64,000 nt of DNA, taken from positions 62,001-126,000 of the forward strand of contig NZ_QMBP01000014.1 of the NCBI RefSeq assembly GCF_003289945.1. Direction: 5' to 3'. The translations under genes were made by a program, and so were the position numbers. The notes under the pieces are model-generated. The model had not been told where the DNA came from. It made no database searches and worked only from the letters and a program-made list of their open reading frames with translations. This document shows, one piece after another, positions 8,055-15,965 of the stretch. Source of the DNA: Mesorhizobium hawassense (GTDB lineage: Bacteria; Pseudomonadota; Alphaproteobacteria; Rhizobiales; Rhizobiaceae). Position 1 is the first letter of the stretch; every line of letters starts with the position of its first letter.

Positions 8055-8783
8055 ATGTCCATGCAGTCCGTCCATATCGCCAGTGCCTATGATGAAGAAC
8101 TGAAATTCCTGTCCAAGCGCATCGCCGCGATGGGCGGCCATGCCGAGCGCATGGTCGAACAGGCGGTCGCGGCCCTGGTCAATATCGACCATGGCTTGGC
8201 GCAGAAGGTCATCCAGGACGATCTGGTCCTCGATGAAGGACAGCGCGAGATCGACGACAAGGCCATCATCATCATCGCCAGGCGCCAGCCGATGGCGACG
8301 GATCTCCGCGAGATCGTCGGCGCCATCCGCATCTCGGCCGATATCGAGAGGGTCGGCGACCTCGGCAAGAACGTCGCCAAGCGCGTGGCCTCGGTCGACG
8401 GCCGTCAGCCGAACAGCCTGTTCCGCGGCCTGGAGGCCCTTGCCAATCTGGCGCTGACGCAACTCAAGGAAGTGCTGGACGTCTATGCCTCTCGCTCGGT
8501 CGAGAGGATCGGCTTCGTGCGCGACCGCGACGACCAGATCGATGCCATGTACACCTCGCTGTTCCGCGAGCTTTTGACCTACATGATGGAAGATCCGCGC
8601 AACATCACGCCCTGCACGCATCTTCTGTTCTGCGCCAAGAACATCGAGCGCATCGGTGATCACGCGACCAACATCGCCGAGACCATCTACTATATCGTCA
8701 CCGGCGATCAGATGCCCCCCGACCGCCCGAAAGGCGACAAGACCGACCAGATCGTGCTTCCCGGCATGGTCCCGGCTAAGTGA
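8055..8783 (+). CDS. phoU: Phosphate signalling protein PhoU
   Basis: Peripheral membrane-associated negative regulator linking the Pst phosphate transporter to PhoR. 242 residues with the two tandem three-helix PhoU repeats: repeat 1 around LKFLSKRIAAMGGHAERMVE and RQPMATDLREIVGAIRISAD IERVGDL, repeat 2 around DDQIDAMYTSLFRELLTYM to the IERIGDHATNIAE motif. The metal-binding ERxGD and ERxGDHATN motifs are both intact. The ATG at 8055 follows GGGAAGG. The first in-frame ATG (7992) adds 21 residues not typical of PhoU, so 8055 is chosen. There are no pst genes alongside, so phoU here is separated from its usual transporter operon. Confidence 0.93.
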   Translation: MSMQSVHIASAYDEELKFLSKRIAAMGGHAERMVEQAVAALVNIDHGLAQKVIQDDLVLDEGQREIDDKAIIIIARRQPMATDLREIVGAIRISADIERVGDLGKNVAKRVASVDGRQPNSLFRGLEALANLALTQLKEVLDVYASRSVERIGFVRDRDDQIDAMYTSLFRELLTYMMEDPRNITPCTHLLFCAKNIERIGDHATNIAETIYYIVTGDQMPPDRPKGDKTDQIVLPGMVPAK

Positions 8784-8869
8784 ACAGGCGCCTCTCGAAC
8801 GACCTTCTAATTTAGGCTAAGCTCCTCCCGGCACAGCGATTTGTCAGTCGCAGTCTCGGGAGGTTTGCG

Positions 8870-9880
8870 ATGGAACAAGTTCGAAACCTGACTCCAGCTC
8901 CGCAGCCGACATCGGGCATCATCGCCTCGAGCGTCTACTCGGGCGGCAAGCGCGTCGCCGATATCGCGATCGAACAGGCCGGCGAATGGGCGGCAAAACC
9001 CGGCCATGTCGTTTGGATCGGCTTGCTCGAGCCCGATCGCAACCTTCTGCTCAGGGTGCAGGCGCAGTTCCACTTGCACGACCTGGCGATCGAGGATGCC
9101 GAGCATCCGCATGCACGCCCGAAGATCGAGCAGTATGGCGATGCCCTGTTCATCGTCGCCCGCACCGCGCAATTGATCGACGGCCGCGTCACTTTCGGCG
9201 AGACGCACCTCTTCGTCGGCACCGGTTACATCGTCAGTGTCCGGCATGGCCCGTCGACCTCCTACGCCGCCGTGCGCCAGCACTGGGAAAGCTGCCCGCA
9301 CTCGCTGGCCAAGGGCGAGGATTTCGTCCTCTACGCCATCCTCGATTTCATCGTCGACAATTACATGCCGGTGCTGGAACAGATCGAGGACGAGGTCGAG
9401 GCGATCGAGGACAAGGTGCTCTTGAAGCCGATGACCGGCTCGGATATCGAGCGGCTCTACATGCTGCGCCGCGACCTTTTGCGGCTGCGCAATGCAGCGC
9501 TGCCGCTGGTCGAGGTGTGCCGCCGGCTGACCAGCGCCGAACTGCCGCAGATTCATGCCGCCATGCATCCGCTGTTTCGCGACGTGACCGATCACATCCG
9601 CACCGTGCAGGAAAAGATCGACAGCCTGCGCGAGGTTCTGGCCTTCGCCTTTGAAGCCAGCTTGCTGGTCGGCCAGAGCCAGGAAACCGCGATCTCCAAG
9701 AAGCTCGCCTCATGGGCCGCCATCCTGGCGGTGCCTACGGCCTTCGCCGGCATCTACGGCATGAACTTTTCCGACATGCCGGAACTGAAGATGGAATACG
9801 GTTATCCGACCGTGCTCGCGGCGATCGCGCTGATCTGCGCGTTCCTGTACTGGCGGTTCAAGAAGAATGGGTGGCTGTGA
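8870..9880 (+). CDS. corA: CorA-family magnesium/cobalt transporter
   Basis: Pentameric inner-membrane divalent cation channel. 336 residues: a large cytoplasmic domain with a long helix (DFIVDNYMPVLEQIEDEVEA and onward), then two C-terminal membrane helices (SWAAILAVPTAFAGIYGMNF and PTVLAAIALICAFLYWRF). The selectivity-filter motif GMN is at about 297-299 and the C-terminus is positively charged (KKNGW), all canonical. Ribosome site GGGAGG lies just upstream of the ATG at 8870. Convergent with gcrA, with an inverted repeat between. Confidence 0.94.
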   Translation: MEQVRNLTPAPQPTSGIIASSVYSGGKRVADIAIEQAGEWAAKPGHVVWIGLLEPDRNLLLRVQAQFHLHDLAIEDAEHPHARPKIEQYGDALFIVARTAQLIDGRVTFGETHLFVGTGYIVSVRHGPSTSYAAVRQHWESCPHSLAKGEDFVLYAILDFIVDNYMPVLEQIEDEVEAIEDKVLLKPMTGSDIERLYMLRRDLLRLRNAALPLVEVCRRLTSAELPQIHAAMHPLFRDVTDHIRTVQEKIDSLREVLAFAFEASLLVGQSQETAISKKLASWAAILAVPTAFAGIYGMNFSDMPELKMEYGYPTVLAAIALICAFLYWRFKKNGWL

Positions 9881-9883
9881 AGA

Positions 9884-9925
9884 AGGCAATAGGCAAAAGA
9901 AGCGCAGCTCAAAGCCCTATTGCCT
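9884..9925. terminator. Inverted repeat between convergent corA and gcrA
   Basis: AGGCAATAGGC (9884-9894) is mirrored by GCCCTATTGCCT (9914-9925), a long-armed hairpin with a 19-base loop in the short space between two converging genes. It probably serves as a bidirectional transcription end. There is no strong U-run. Confidence 0.5.
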
Positions 9926-9937
9926 ACTGCCTAATCC

Positions 9938-10456
9938 CTATCTTGCCCGCCGCCGCTCCGCCGCCGGCTGGAACGCCACGCGGGAGTGGTATTTGCAATA
10001 CGGTCCCGTCTCGGCGGCGTCGTTGCCGCAGAAGCTGAAATCTTCCGAGAGCGGGTCGCCGTTCGGCCATTTGCAAGTGCGTTCGGTGAGCTCGACGAGC
10101 TGCAGGTTGCGCGAGATCGGCACGACCACGTTCTCGACCGGGCGGATATAGTGGCGCGCGACCGGCTCGGCGTCGAACTGCACCTGCAGTGCGGTGGCGC
10201 CGATGGTCGCCGTCACATGGCGCGTCGCATTTGCGGCGCGGGTCACCGATTTCTGCATCGAGGCGCCTTGCACCACCTTCTTCTGGCGCGCCGGGGCAGC
10301 CGTCGCGCGGCCGCGGCCCGACAGCTTCAGGCGGTGCACCTTGCCGATGACGGCGTTGCGGCTCACCCCGCCAAGCTGTGCGGCAATCTGGCTGGCGCTC
10401 AGACCCTCCGACCACAATTTCCTGAGAAGTTCGACCCGCTCGTCAGTCCAGTTCAT
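9938..10456 (-). CDS. gcrA: GcrA cell-cycle transcriptional regulator
   Basis: Alphaproteobacterial cell-cycle regulator that binds sigma-70 holoenzyme and promoters bearing methylated GANTC. 172 residues. The N-terminal DNA-binding helix-turn-helix is diagnostic: MNWTDERVELLRKLWSEGLS, then ASQIAAQLGGVSRNAVIGKV. After a variable basic linker, the C-terminal sigma-binding module carries the Cys/His pattern CKWP, FCGND, YCKYH. The ATG at 10456 is fixed by the invariant MNWT start. Four GANTC sites lie within 180 bp upstream, pointing to cell-cycle/methylation control of its own promoter. Confidence 0.95.
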   Translation of the reverse strand: MNWTDERVELLRKLWSEGLSASQIAAQLGGVSRNAVIGKVHRLKLSGRGRATAAPARQKKVVQGASMQKSVTRAANATRHVTATIGATALQVQFDAEPVARHYIRPVENVVVPISRNLQLVELTERTCKWPNGDPLSEDFSFCGNDAAETGPYCKYHSRVAFQPAAERRRAR

Positions 10457-10490
10457 GAGACCGCGCTCCTGCTTAAGCGTGCGGCAACCA

Positions 10491-10639
10491 GAATCCTTCC
10501 CCGAGCCGGCTCTCGCCGGGCAAACGACACCACATGTACCGGGTGATTTAGGTCCGCCGCACGAAATATAGTTATTTCTCGACTACAATTACCTTATGCG
10601 CTGACTCGGTGACAAGAGTCCCAAAGGCAACACCGATTC
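10491..10639. promoter_or_regulatory. Cluster of four GANTC (CcrM methylation) sites upstream of gcrA
   Basis: GANTC occurs at 10491-10495 (GAATC), 10603-10607 (GACTC), 10616-10620 (GAGTC) and 10635-10639 (GATTC). The last three fall within 37 bp, whereas one per 256 bp is expected by chance. CcrM methylates GANTC and GcrA acts at such promoters, so this divergent gcrA/argD region is a strong candidate for methylation-dependent control. Confidence 0.6.
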
Positions 10640-10683
10640 GGTTTTTACGGTTTTCCCCAACTTGCCTGACCACTGATGAGCCG

Positions 10684-10787
10684 GCGTGGCGCCAGGGGGT
10701 GCCACGCGCTTCTGCGTGACGTTTTCGTTGACTTCATGGCCGAAAAACATGATAAGCCGCAAAGGCCGCCGCATTGGCGGCTTTTTT
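10684..10787 (+). promoter_or_regulatory. Structured leader with intrinsic terminator ahead of argD
   Basis: A 7-bp stem GCGTGGC (10684-10690) / GCCACGC (10701-10707) is followed about 55 bases later by a canonical Rho-independent terminator. That terminator is GCCGCC (10765-10770), loop GCATT, GGCGGC (10776-10781), then TTTTTT (10782-10787); it ends 26 bp before the argD ATG. The layout fits either a small RNA ending here or an attenuator for argD-argF. No matching riboswitch family or leader peptide was recognised. Confidence 0.55.
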
Positions 10788-10813
10788 GATTTCCGGTACC
10801 GGAGACGCATATA

Positions 10814-12013
10814 ATGAGCGGTTCGGCGCTTTACGAGACCTTTGCTCGCGCACCCTTGGCTTTCGACCGCGGGGAGGGGACCTGGCTGGTCACCGACAAG
10901 GGCGAGCGATATCTCGACTTCGCCGGCGGCATCGCGGTGAATTCGCTGGGCCACAGCCATCCGCACCTGGTCGCGGCGCTCACCGAGCAGGCCGCCAAGC
11001 TCTGGCACGTCTCCAATCTCTATGAGATCCCGGAGCAGCGTAAGCTGGGCGATCGGCTGGTCGACGCCACCTTCGCCGACAAGGTGTTCTTCACCAATTC
11101 GGGCGCCGAGGCGCTGGAATGCGCCATCAAGACGGCCAGGCGCTATCACTTCGTCAAAGGCCATCCCGAGCGCTTCCGCATCATCACCTTCGAGGGTGCC
11201 TTCCACGGCCGTACGCTGGCGACGATCGCCGCCGGCGGCCAGTACAAATATCTCGAAGGCTTCGGGCCGAAGGTAGAGGGCTTCGATCAGGTCGCTTTCG
11301 ACGACATCGATGCCGCCGAGAAGGCGATCACGCCGGAGACCGCCGCGATCCTGATCGAACCGGTGCAGGGCGAGGGCGGCATCCGTCCGGTGCCGACGCA
11401 ATCGCTGAAGCGCCTGCGCCAGCTTTGCGACCAGCGCGGCCTGCTGTTGATCTTCGACGAGGTCCAGTGCGGCATCGGCCGCACCGGCAAGCTGTTCGCG
11501 CATGAATGGACGGGCGTCACGCCCGACATCATGGCGATCGCCAAGGGCATCGGCGGCGGCTTCCCGATGGGCGCCTGCCTTGCCACCGATGAAGCTGCAA
11601 CTGGCATGACCGCCGGCGTGCACGGCACCACCTTCGGCGGCAATCCGCTGGCGATGGCCGTCGGCAACGCGGTGCTCGACGTGGTGCTGGAAGACGGTTT
11701 CCTCGAGGATGTGCAGCGCAAGGCGCTACTCCTGAAACAAGGTCTGGCGGCGGTCGCGGACGAATTTCCCGATGTCATCGAAGACATCAGGGGAACCGGT
11801 CTTATGCTCGGGCTCAAATGCGCAATGCCCAACACCAAGGTGAACATGGCGCTGCGCGACCAGCATTTGCTTGCCGTCCCGGCGGGCGACAACGTCATTC
11901 GTCTCTTGCCGCCGCTCACCGTCACCGACGAGGAGATCGGCGAGGCGCTGAAGCGCATCCGTGGTGGCGCCAAGGGCCTGACCGACGCGATTGCGGCCGA
12001 AGCCGCGAAATAA
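10814..12013 (+). CDS. argD: Acetylornithine aminotransferase
   Basis: PLP enzyme of arginine biosynthesis converting N-acetylglutamate semialdehyde and glutamate to N-acetylornithine; members often also act on succinyldiaminopimelate. 399 residues, class III aminotransferase. Signatures: LDFAGGIAVNSLGHSHP near the N-terminus, FFTNSGAEALECAIKTAR, the ILIEPVQGEGG block, LIFDEVQCGIGRTG and the PLP lysine in IMAIAKGIGGGFPMGA (K244). argF starts 16 bp after the stop, so the two form an operon. A terminator hairpin just upstream may attenuate expression. Confidence 0.95.
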   Translation: MSGSALYETFARAPLAFDRGEGTWLVTDKGERYLDFAGGIAVNSLGHSHPHLVAALTEQAAKLWHVSNLYEIPEQRKLGDRLVDATFADKVFFTNSGAEALECAIKTARRYHFVKGHPERFRIITFEGAFHGRTLATIAAGGQYKYLEGFGPKVEGFDQVAFDDIDAAEKAITPETAAILIEPVQGEGGIRPVPTQSLKRLRQLCDQRGLLLIFDEVQCGIGRTGKLFAHEWTGVTPDIMAIAKGIGGGFPMGACLATDEAATGMTAGVHGTTFGGNPLAMAVGNAVLDVVLEDGFLEDVQRKALLLKQGLAAVADEFPDVIEDIRGTGLMLGLKCAMPNTKVNMALRDQHLLAVPAGDNVIRLLPPLTVTDEEIGEALKRIRGGAKGLTDAIAAEAAK

Positions 12014-12029
12014 TTTCTGGAACCTGCCG

Positions 12030-12941
12030 ATGAGTGTTCGCCACTTCACCGATCTATCCGCCGTTTCCGCCGGCGACCTGCGCGTCATGCTGGACGACGC
12101 GGTGGCGCGAAAGACCAGGCTCAAGGCAGGCGAGCGTTCGAAGCCTCTCGATGGCAAGGTGTTGGCCATGATCTTCGACAAGCCGTCGACGCGCACCCGC
12201 GTATCCTTCGACGTGGGCATGCGCCAGCTCGGCGGCGAGACCATCATGCTGACCGGCACCGAGATGCAGCTCGGCCGCTCGGAGACCATCGCCGACACGG
12301 CAAAGGTTCTGTCGCGCTATGTCGACGCCATCATGATCCGCACCACCTCGCATGACCGGCTGCTGGAACTCACCGAGAATGCCACCGTTCCCGTCATCAA
12401 CGGGCTGACCGACGACACGCATCCGTGCCAGCTCATGGCGGACATCATGACCTATGAGGAGCATCGCGGTCCGGTGGCGGGCAAGACCTTTGCCTGGACC
12501 GGCGACGGCAACAATGTGCTGCACTCGCTTCTGGAAGCCTCGGCGCGGTTCCGTTTCAACCTGAATGTCGCGGTGCCGGAAGGCAGCGAGCCTTTCGAGA
12601 AATATGTCGACTGGTCGAAGGCCAATGGCGGCAAGGTTCGCTTTTCCCGTTCGGCCGAGGAAGCCGTCGACCAGGCCGATTGCGTCGTCACCGACAGCTG
12701 GGTCTCGATGGGCCAGGAGCATCGCGCCCGCGGCCACAACGTCTTCCTGCCCTATCAGGTCAATGCCGCGCTGATGGCCAAGGCCAAGTCGGACGCGCTT
12801 TTCATGCACTGCCTGCCGGCGCATCGTGGCGAGGAGGTCACCGATGAGGTGATCGATGGGCCGCATTCGGTGGTCTTCGACGAAGCCGAGAACCGGCTGC
12901 ACGCCCAGAAGGCGGTGCTGGCCTGGTGCCTGGGCGCTTGA
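12030..12941 (+). CDS. argF: Ornithine carbamoyltransferase
   Basis: Makes citrulline from ornithine and carbamoyl phosphate. 303 residues. The carbamoyl-phosphate motif STRTR is at 53-57 (DKPSTRTRVSF). The DDTHPCQLMADIMT segment, the ornithine-binding WVSMGQE region and the catalytic FMHCLPAHRGEEV motif are all intact. The start at 12030 gives the standard MSVRHFTDLS N-terminus. An upstream in-frame ATG at 11991 lies within argD and is rejected. Second gene of argD-argF; hslO lies 137 bp downstream in the same direction. Confidence 0.96.
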   Translation: MSVRHFTDLSAVSAGDLRVMLDDAVARKTRLKAGERSKPLDGKVLAMIFDKPSTRTRVSFDVGMRQLGGETIMLTGTEMQLGRSETIADTAKVLSRYVDAIMIRTTSHDRLLELTENATVPVINGLTDDTHPCQLMADIMTYEEHRGPVAGKTFAWTGDGNNVLHSLLEASARFRFNLNVAVPEGSEPFEKYVDWSKANGGKVRFSRSAEEAVDQADCVVTDSWVSMGQEHRARGHNVFLPYQVNAALMAKAKSDALFMHCLPAHRGEEVTDEVIDGPHSVVFDEAENRLHAQKAVLAWCLGA

Positions 12942-13078
12942 TCCGACGCGACTAGCACGGGGATATGTCGACTTGATCCGGGGATATGTGATGCCTATTT
13001 GCGGGCCATCACGTAAATTGAACGCGCTTCGACGCATGCGGCTCATCGGGTTGCATGGCTGCGCCCCGGAGTATTGTC

Positions 13079-14086
13079 ATGTTGGAAACCCAGATCTTGG
13101 CTGAGCATAAACCCCAACTCGGTGAATTCGGCTTCGCCGGCGACGACCACGTCGTGCCCTACGAGGTGGCGCCGCTCGACGTGCGCGGCCGCACCGTGCA
13201 ACTCGGGCCGATGCTCGACGCTATTTTGAGCCGCCACGATTATCCCGAGCCGGTCGCCCGCCTTTTGGCGGAAGCCTGCGTGCTCACCGTGCTGCTTGGC
13301 ACTTCGCTCAAATTCGAGGGCAAGTTCATCTTGCAGACCCGCACCGACGGGCCGGTCGACATGCTGGTGGCTGATTTCAGCACGCCGCATGCGCTGCGCG
13401 CCTATGCGCGCTTCGACGCCGACCGGCTGCAGGCGCTGATCGCCGCCGGCGAGACCTCGCATCAGACGCTGCTCGGCAATGGCGTGCTGGCTTTGACCAT
13501 CGACCAGGGTGCGCATACGCAGCGCTACCAGGGCATCGTCCAACTAGACGGCACTTCGCTGGAAGATGCCGCGCGCACCTATTTCCGGCAGTCGGAGCAG
13601 ATCCCGACCGAGGTCAAGATGTCGGTCGCCAAGCTGGTCACGCCTGGCCCGGGCGGCGCGCGCGAGCAGTGGCGCGCCGGCGGCATCCTGGCGCAGTTCC
13701 TGCCGCAGTCGCCGGAGCGCATGCGCGTCCCGGACATTTCGGGCGGCGACGGCGATGATCGCGAGGTGACGGACCATCCGGCCGACAATTCCTGGCAGGA
13801 ATTGCTGGCGCTGCTCGGCACGATCGAGCCGACCGAACTGATCGACCCGACGATCGGCGCCGAGCGGCTGCTCTACAGGCTGTTCCACGAACATGGCGTG
13901 CGCGTTTTCCGTGACGTGCCTGTCGCCGACCAGTGCTCCTGCTCGCGCGACAAGATCCGCGGCATCCTCGAAGGCTTTTCGGCTGAGGAGATCAAGGACT
14001 CGACCGAGGATGGCGGCATCCATGTCGCCTGCGAGTTCTGCTCGACGCAGTACGACTTCGACCCGGCCGAGTTCGCGGCGGAATAA
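13079..14086 (+). CDS. hslO: Redox-regulated chaperone Hsp33
   Basis: Cytoplasmic holdase activated by oxidative unfolding. 335 residues. The N-terminal chaperone domain includes ARLLAEACVLTVLLGTSLKF and LQTRTDGPVDMLVADF. The C-terminal redox switch has the four zinc cysteines, CxC in DQCSCSRDK near 285 and CxxC in CEFCSTQY near 318, so the sensor is complete. The ATG at 13079 is preferred; an in-frame ATG at 13055 adds eight residues. A Mesorhizobium-type intergenic repeat follows the stop within a few bases. Confidence 0.94.
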   Translation: MLETQILAEHKPQLGEFGFAGDDHVVPYEVAPLDVRGRTVQLGPMLDAILSRHDYPEPVARLLAEACVLTVLLGTSLKFEGKFILQTRTDGPVDMLVADFSTPHALRAYARFDADRLQALIAAGETSHQTLLGNGVLALTIDQGAHTQRYQGIVQLDGTSLEDAARTYFRQSEQIPTEVKMSVAKLVTPGPGGAREQWRAGGILAQFLPQSPERMRVPDISGGDGDDREVTDHPADNSWQELLALLGTIEPTELIDPTIGAERLLYRLFHEHGVRVFRDVPVADQCSCSRDKIRGILEGFSAEEIKDSTEDGGIHVACEFCSTQYDFDPAEFAAE

Positions 14087-14088
14087 CG

Positions 14089-14140
14089 CCTTCCTTCTCC
14101 GCATTCCGCGGGAGAAGGTGCCCGAAGGGCGGATGAGAGG
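14089..14140 (+). repeat. Intergenic palindromic repeat, family B, copy 1
   Basis: CTTCTCC...GGAGAAGG forms a hairpin (here CTTCTCCGCATTCCGCGGGAGAAG) and is followed by the conserved tail GTGCCCGAAGGGCGGATGAG. The same element occurs at 51270-51320. It lies immediately after hslO. Confidence 0.8.
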
Positions 14141-14173
14141 CGACGCCAACTTTGGCGGTTGGCGCGCCTCTCG

Positions 14174-14566
14174 CTAATTCACCGTGCGCCTGGTCCCCGG
14201 CATGTCGAGCGAGAAGGCGGGAATGGCGATATCGAACGTCTCGCCGCGTTTATTGCGCATCGTGTAGTGCCCGACCATGATGCCAGACGGCGTCGAGAGC
14301 GGGCAGCCCGAGGTGTATTGATAGCTGTCGCCGGGGTTGAGTTCCGGCTGGTCGCCGACGACGCCGGCGCCGCGTACCTCCTCGACACGGCCCCTGCCGT
14401 CGGTGATGTGCCAGTAGCGCGACAAAAGCTGCACGAATTCGTCGGAGCGGTTGTCGATCGTCACCTGATAACCCCAGACATAGCGGTTTTCGGACGGATC
14501 GGAGCGGTCCTCCAGATAGAAGGGCCTGACCAGCACTTCGATGTTGCGCGTCACGGCGCGATACAT
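14174..14566 (-). CDS. apaG: ApaG family protein (Co2+/Mg2+ efflux-associated)
   Basis: 130-residue beta-sandwich (fibronectin III-like) protein of the ApaG/DUF525 family. Signatures: YVWGYQVTIDNRSDEFVQLL, the RYWHITDGRGRVEEVRGAGV block and PGDSYQYTSGCPLSTPSGIM. The biochemical role is not well established; it is annotated as associated with Co/Mg efflux. The ATG at 14566 (MYRAVTRNIEV) gives the usual length and has GGAG 8 bp upstream; the longer frame from 14602 adds 12 residues and is less likely. Convergent with hslO across the family B repeat. Confidence 0.93.
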   Translation of the reverse strand: MYRAVTRNIEVLVRPFYLEDRSDPSENRYVWGYQVTIDNRSDEFVQLLSRYWHITDGRGRVEEVRGAGVVGDQPELNPGDSYQYTSGCPLSTPSGIMVGHYTMRNKRGETFDIAIPAFSLDMPGTRRTVN

Positions 14567-14747
14567 GGGCCACTCCGGTTGCCACCGCGGAACACTTGCC
14601 ACGCTCCACTCTAAGTAGGCGAAGCGCCGACCATCTTGCCAGCCTTTAAGCGCAGGTGCCGAAAAACAATGTCATTTAAGTGACACATGACAATGATGGT
14701 GTGCGCAAACCATGCCGGGCGACTCGGGGGCGCTCTGTCGACTGATG

Positions 14748-14769
14748 AAACGGCCGCATGCGGCCTTTC
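14748..14769 (+). terminator. Short palindrome with T-run upstream of the GT21-like gene
   Basis: The perfect palindrome GGCCGCATGCGGCC (14752-14765) is followed by TTTCT. It lies 20 bp ahead of the glycosyltransferase start and could terminate read-through or sit in its leader. Confidence 0.35.
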
Positions 14770-14787
14770 TGGAGTGACCAGATCTCG

Positions 14788-15933
14788 ATGGAACTGACTA
14801 TCGCAGCGGCGCTTGCCTCGGCAGCCCTTCTCCTTTCCAATCTCGCCAGCATCATGCTCGCCGCGTCGCGGCTGAAACGGCGGCGTGTCACTACGCCACC
14901 CGCCGGTGCGCAGCCGCCGGTCACGATCATCGTGCCTTCGCGCGGCGTCGAGCCGTTCACGCAAGAAACCTTGCAGCGCGCCTTCTCGCTCGACTGGCCG
15001 CGCTATGAGCTGATCTTCTGCATCGCGCATGCCGACGATCCGGTGGTCAAGCTGATCGACGCGGCGATCGCGCGCCATCCGAAGGTTTCGGCGCGGCTTC
15101 TGATCGGCGAGGACCGCGTCAGCGCCAATCCCAAGCTCAACAACTGCGTCAAGGGCTGGCAGGCGGCGCGGCACGATTGGGTCATCCTTGCCGACTCCAA
15201 CGTGCTGATGCCGAGAGACTACATCCAGCAGTTGATGGCGGCATGGCGCCTGGATACAGGCCTCGTCTGCTCGACGCCGATCGGCTCGCGGCCGGACGGT
15301 TTTTGGGCCGAGGTCGAATGCGCCTTCCTCAACTCGTTGCAGGCGCGCTGGCAGTATACCGGGGAGGCGCTTGGCCTCGGCTTTGCCCAGGGCAAGAGCA
15401 TGCTGTGGAACAAGCCGATGCTGGACGCCAATGGCGGTATTGAAGCGCTTGGCGCCGAGAGCGCCGAGGACGCGGCAGCTACCAAGCTGGTCAACAGCCT
15501 CGGACTGCGTGTCAATCTCGTCGCTTCGCCCTTCGAGCAGCCGCTCGGCCAGCGCATGTTCGCCGAGATCTGGGCACGGCAGGCGCGCTGGGCGAGGCTG
15601 CGCCGGGTCACATTCCCGCTGTTCTTCGCACCCGAGATCCTGACGGGCGCCGCCGTGCCGCTGCTGCTGGCGCTGATCGCCGCGGCAGGTGCCGGTGTCA
15701 GCTTGCCCAGCACGGCCTTGTGCGTGCTCGCGATCGCCTATCTGCCGGAATGCCTGTTGGCTTGGGCCAAAGGCTGGTACCTGTCGCCGCGCAGCGCCAC
15801 CGCGATGATCGTGCGCGACGTAATGCTGCCGGCCATCTGGGCGCGCGCCTGGTTCGGCGGCGCCGTCGACTGGCGCGGCAATGCGATGACCATCCGCGCC
15901 AAGGCGATGACCGAGCTGGAAGAAGTCGCCTGA
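14788..15933 (+). CDS. Membrane glycosyltransferase, GT21 (ceramide glucosyltransferase-like) family
   Basis: Predicted to transfer a sugar from a nucleotide-sugar to a lipid acceptor at the inner membrane; related rhizobial/Agrobacterium enzymes make glycosylated diacylglycerols. 381 residues from 14788: an N-terminal membrane helix (IAAALASAALLLSNLASIML), then a GT-A domain with PPVTIIVPSRGVEPF, the NPKLNNCVKGW and VILADSNVLM (DxD-like DSN) blocks, and the QARWARLRR motif typical of GT21 (Q/RxxRW). Two or three C-terminal membrane helices follow. The ATG at 14788 has GGAG at 14771-14774; a start at 14758 lies in the palindrome and is less likely. The acceptor lipid cannot be told from sequence. 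Confidence 0.82.
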   Translation: MELTIAAALASAALLLSNLASIMLAASRLKRRRVTTPPAGAQPPVTIIVPSRGVEPFTQETLQRAFSLDWPRYELIFCIAHADDPVVKLIDAAIARHPKVSARLLIGEDRVSANPKLNNCVKGWQAARHDWVILADSNVLMPRDYIQQLMAAWRLDTGLVCSTPIGSRPDGFWAEVECAFLNSLQARWQYTGEALGLGFAQGKSMLWNKPMLDANGGIEALGAESAEDAAATKLVNSLGLRVNLVASPFEQPLGQRMFAEIWARQARWARLRRVTFPLFFAPEILTGAAVPLLLALIAAAGAGVSLPSTALCVLAIAYLPECLLAWAKGWYLSPRSATAMIVRDVMLPAIWARAWFGGAVDWRGNAMTIRAKAMTELEEVA

Positions 15934-15965
15934 AGCGCTGGTGCGGCCTGCGCCGCGCCAGGGTC

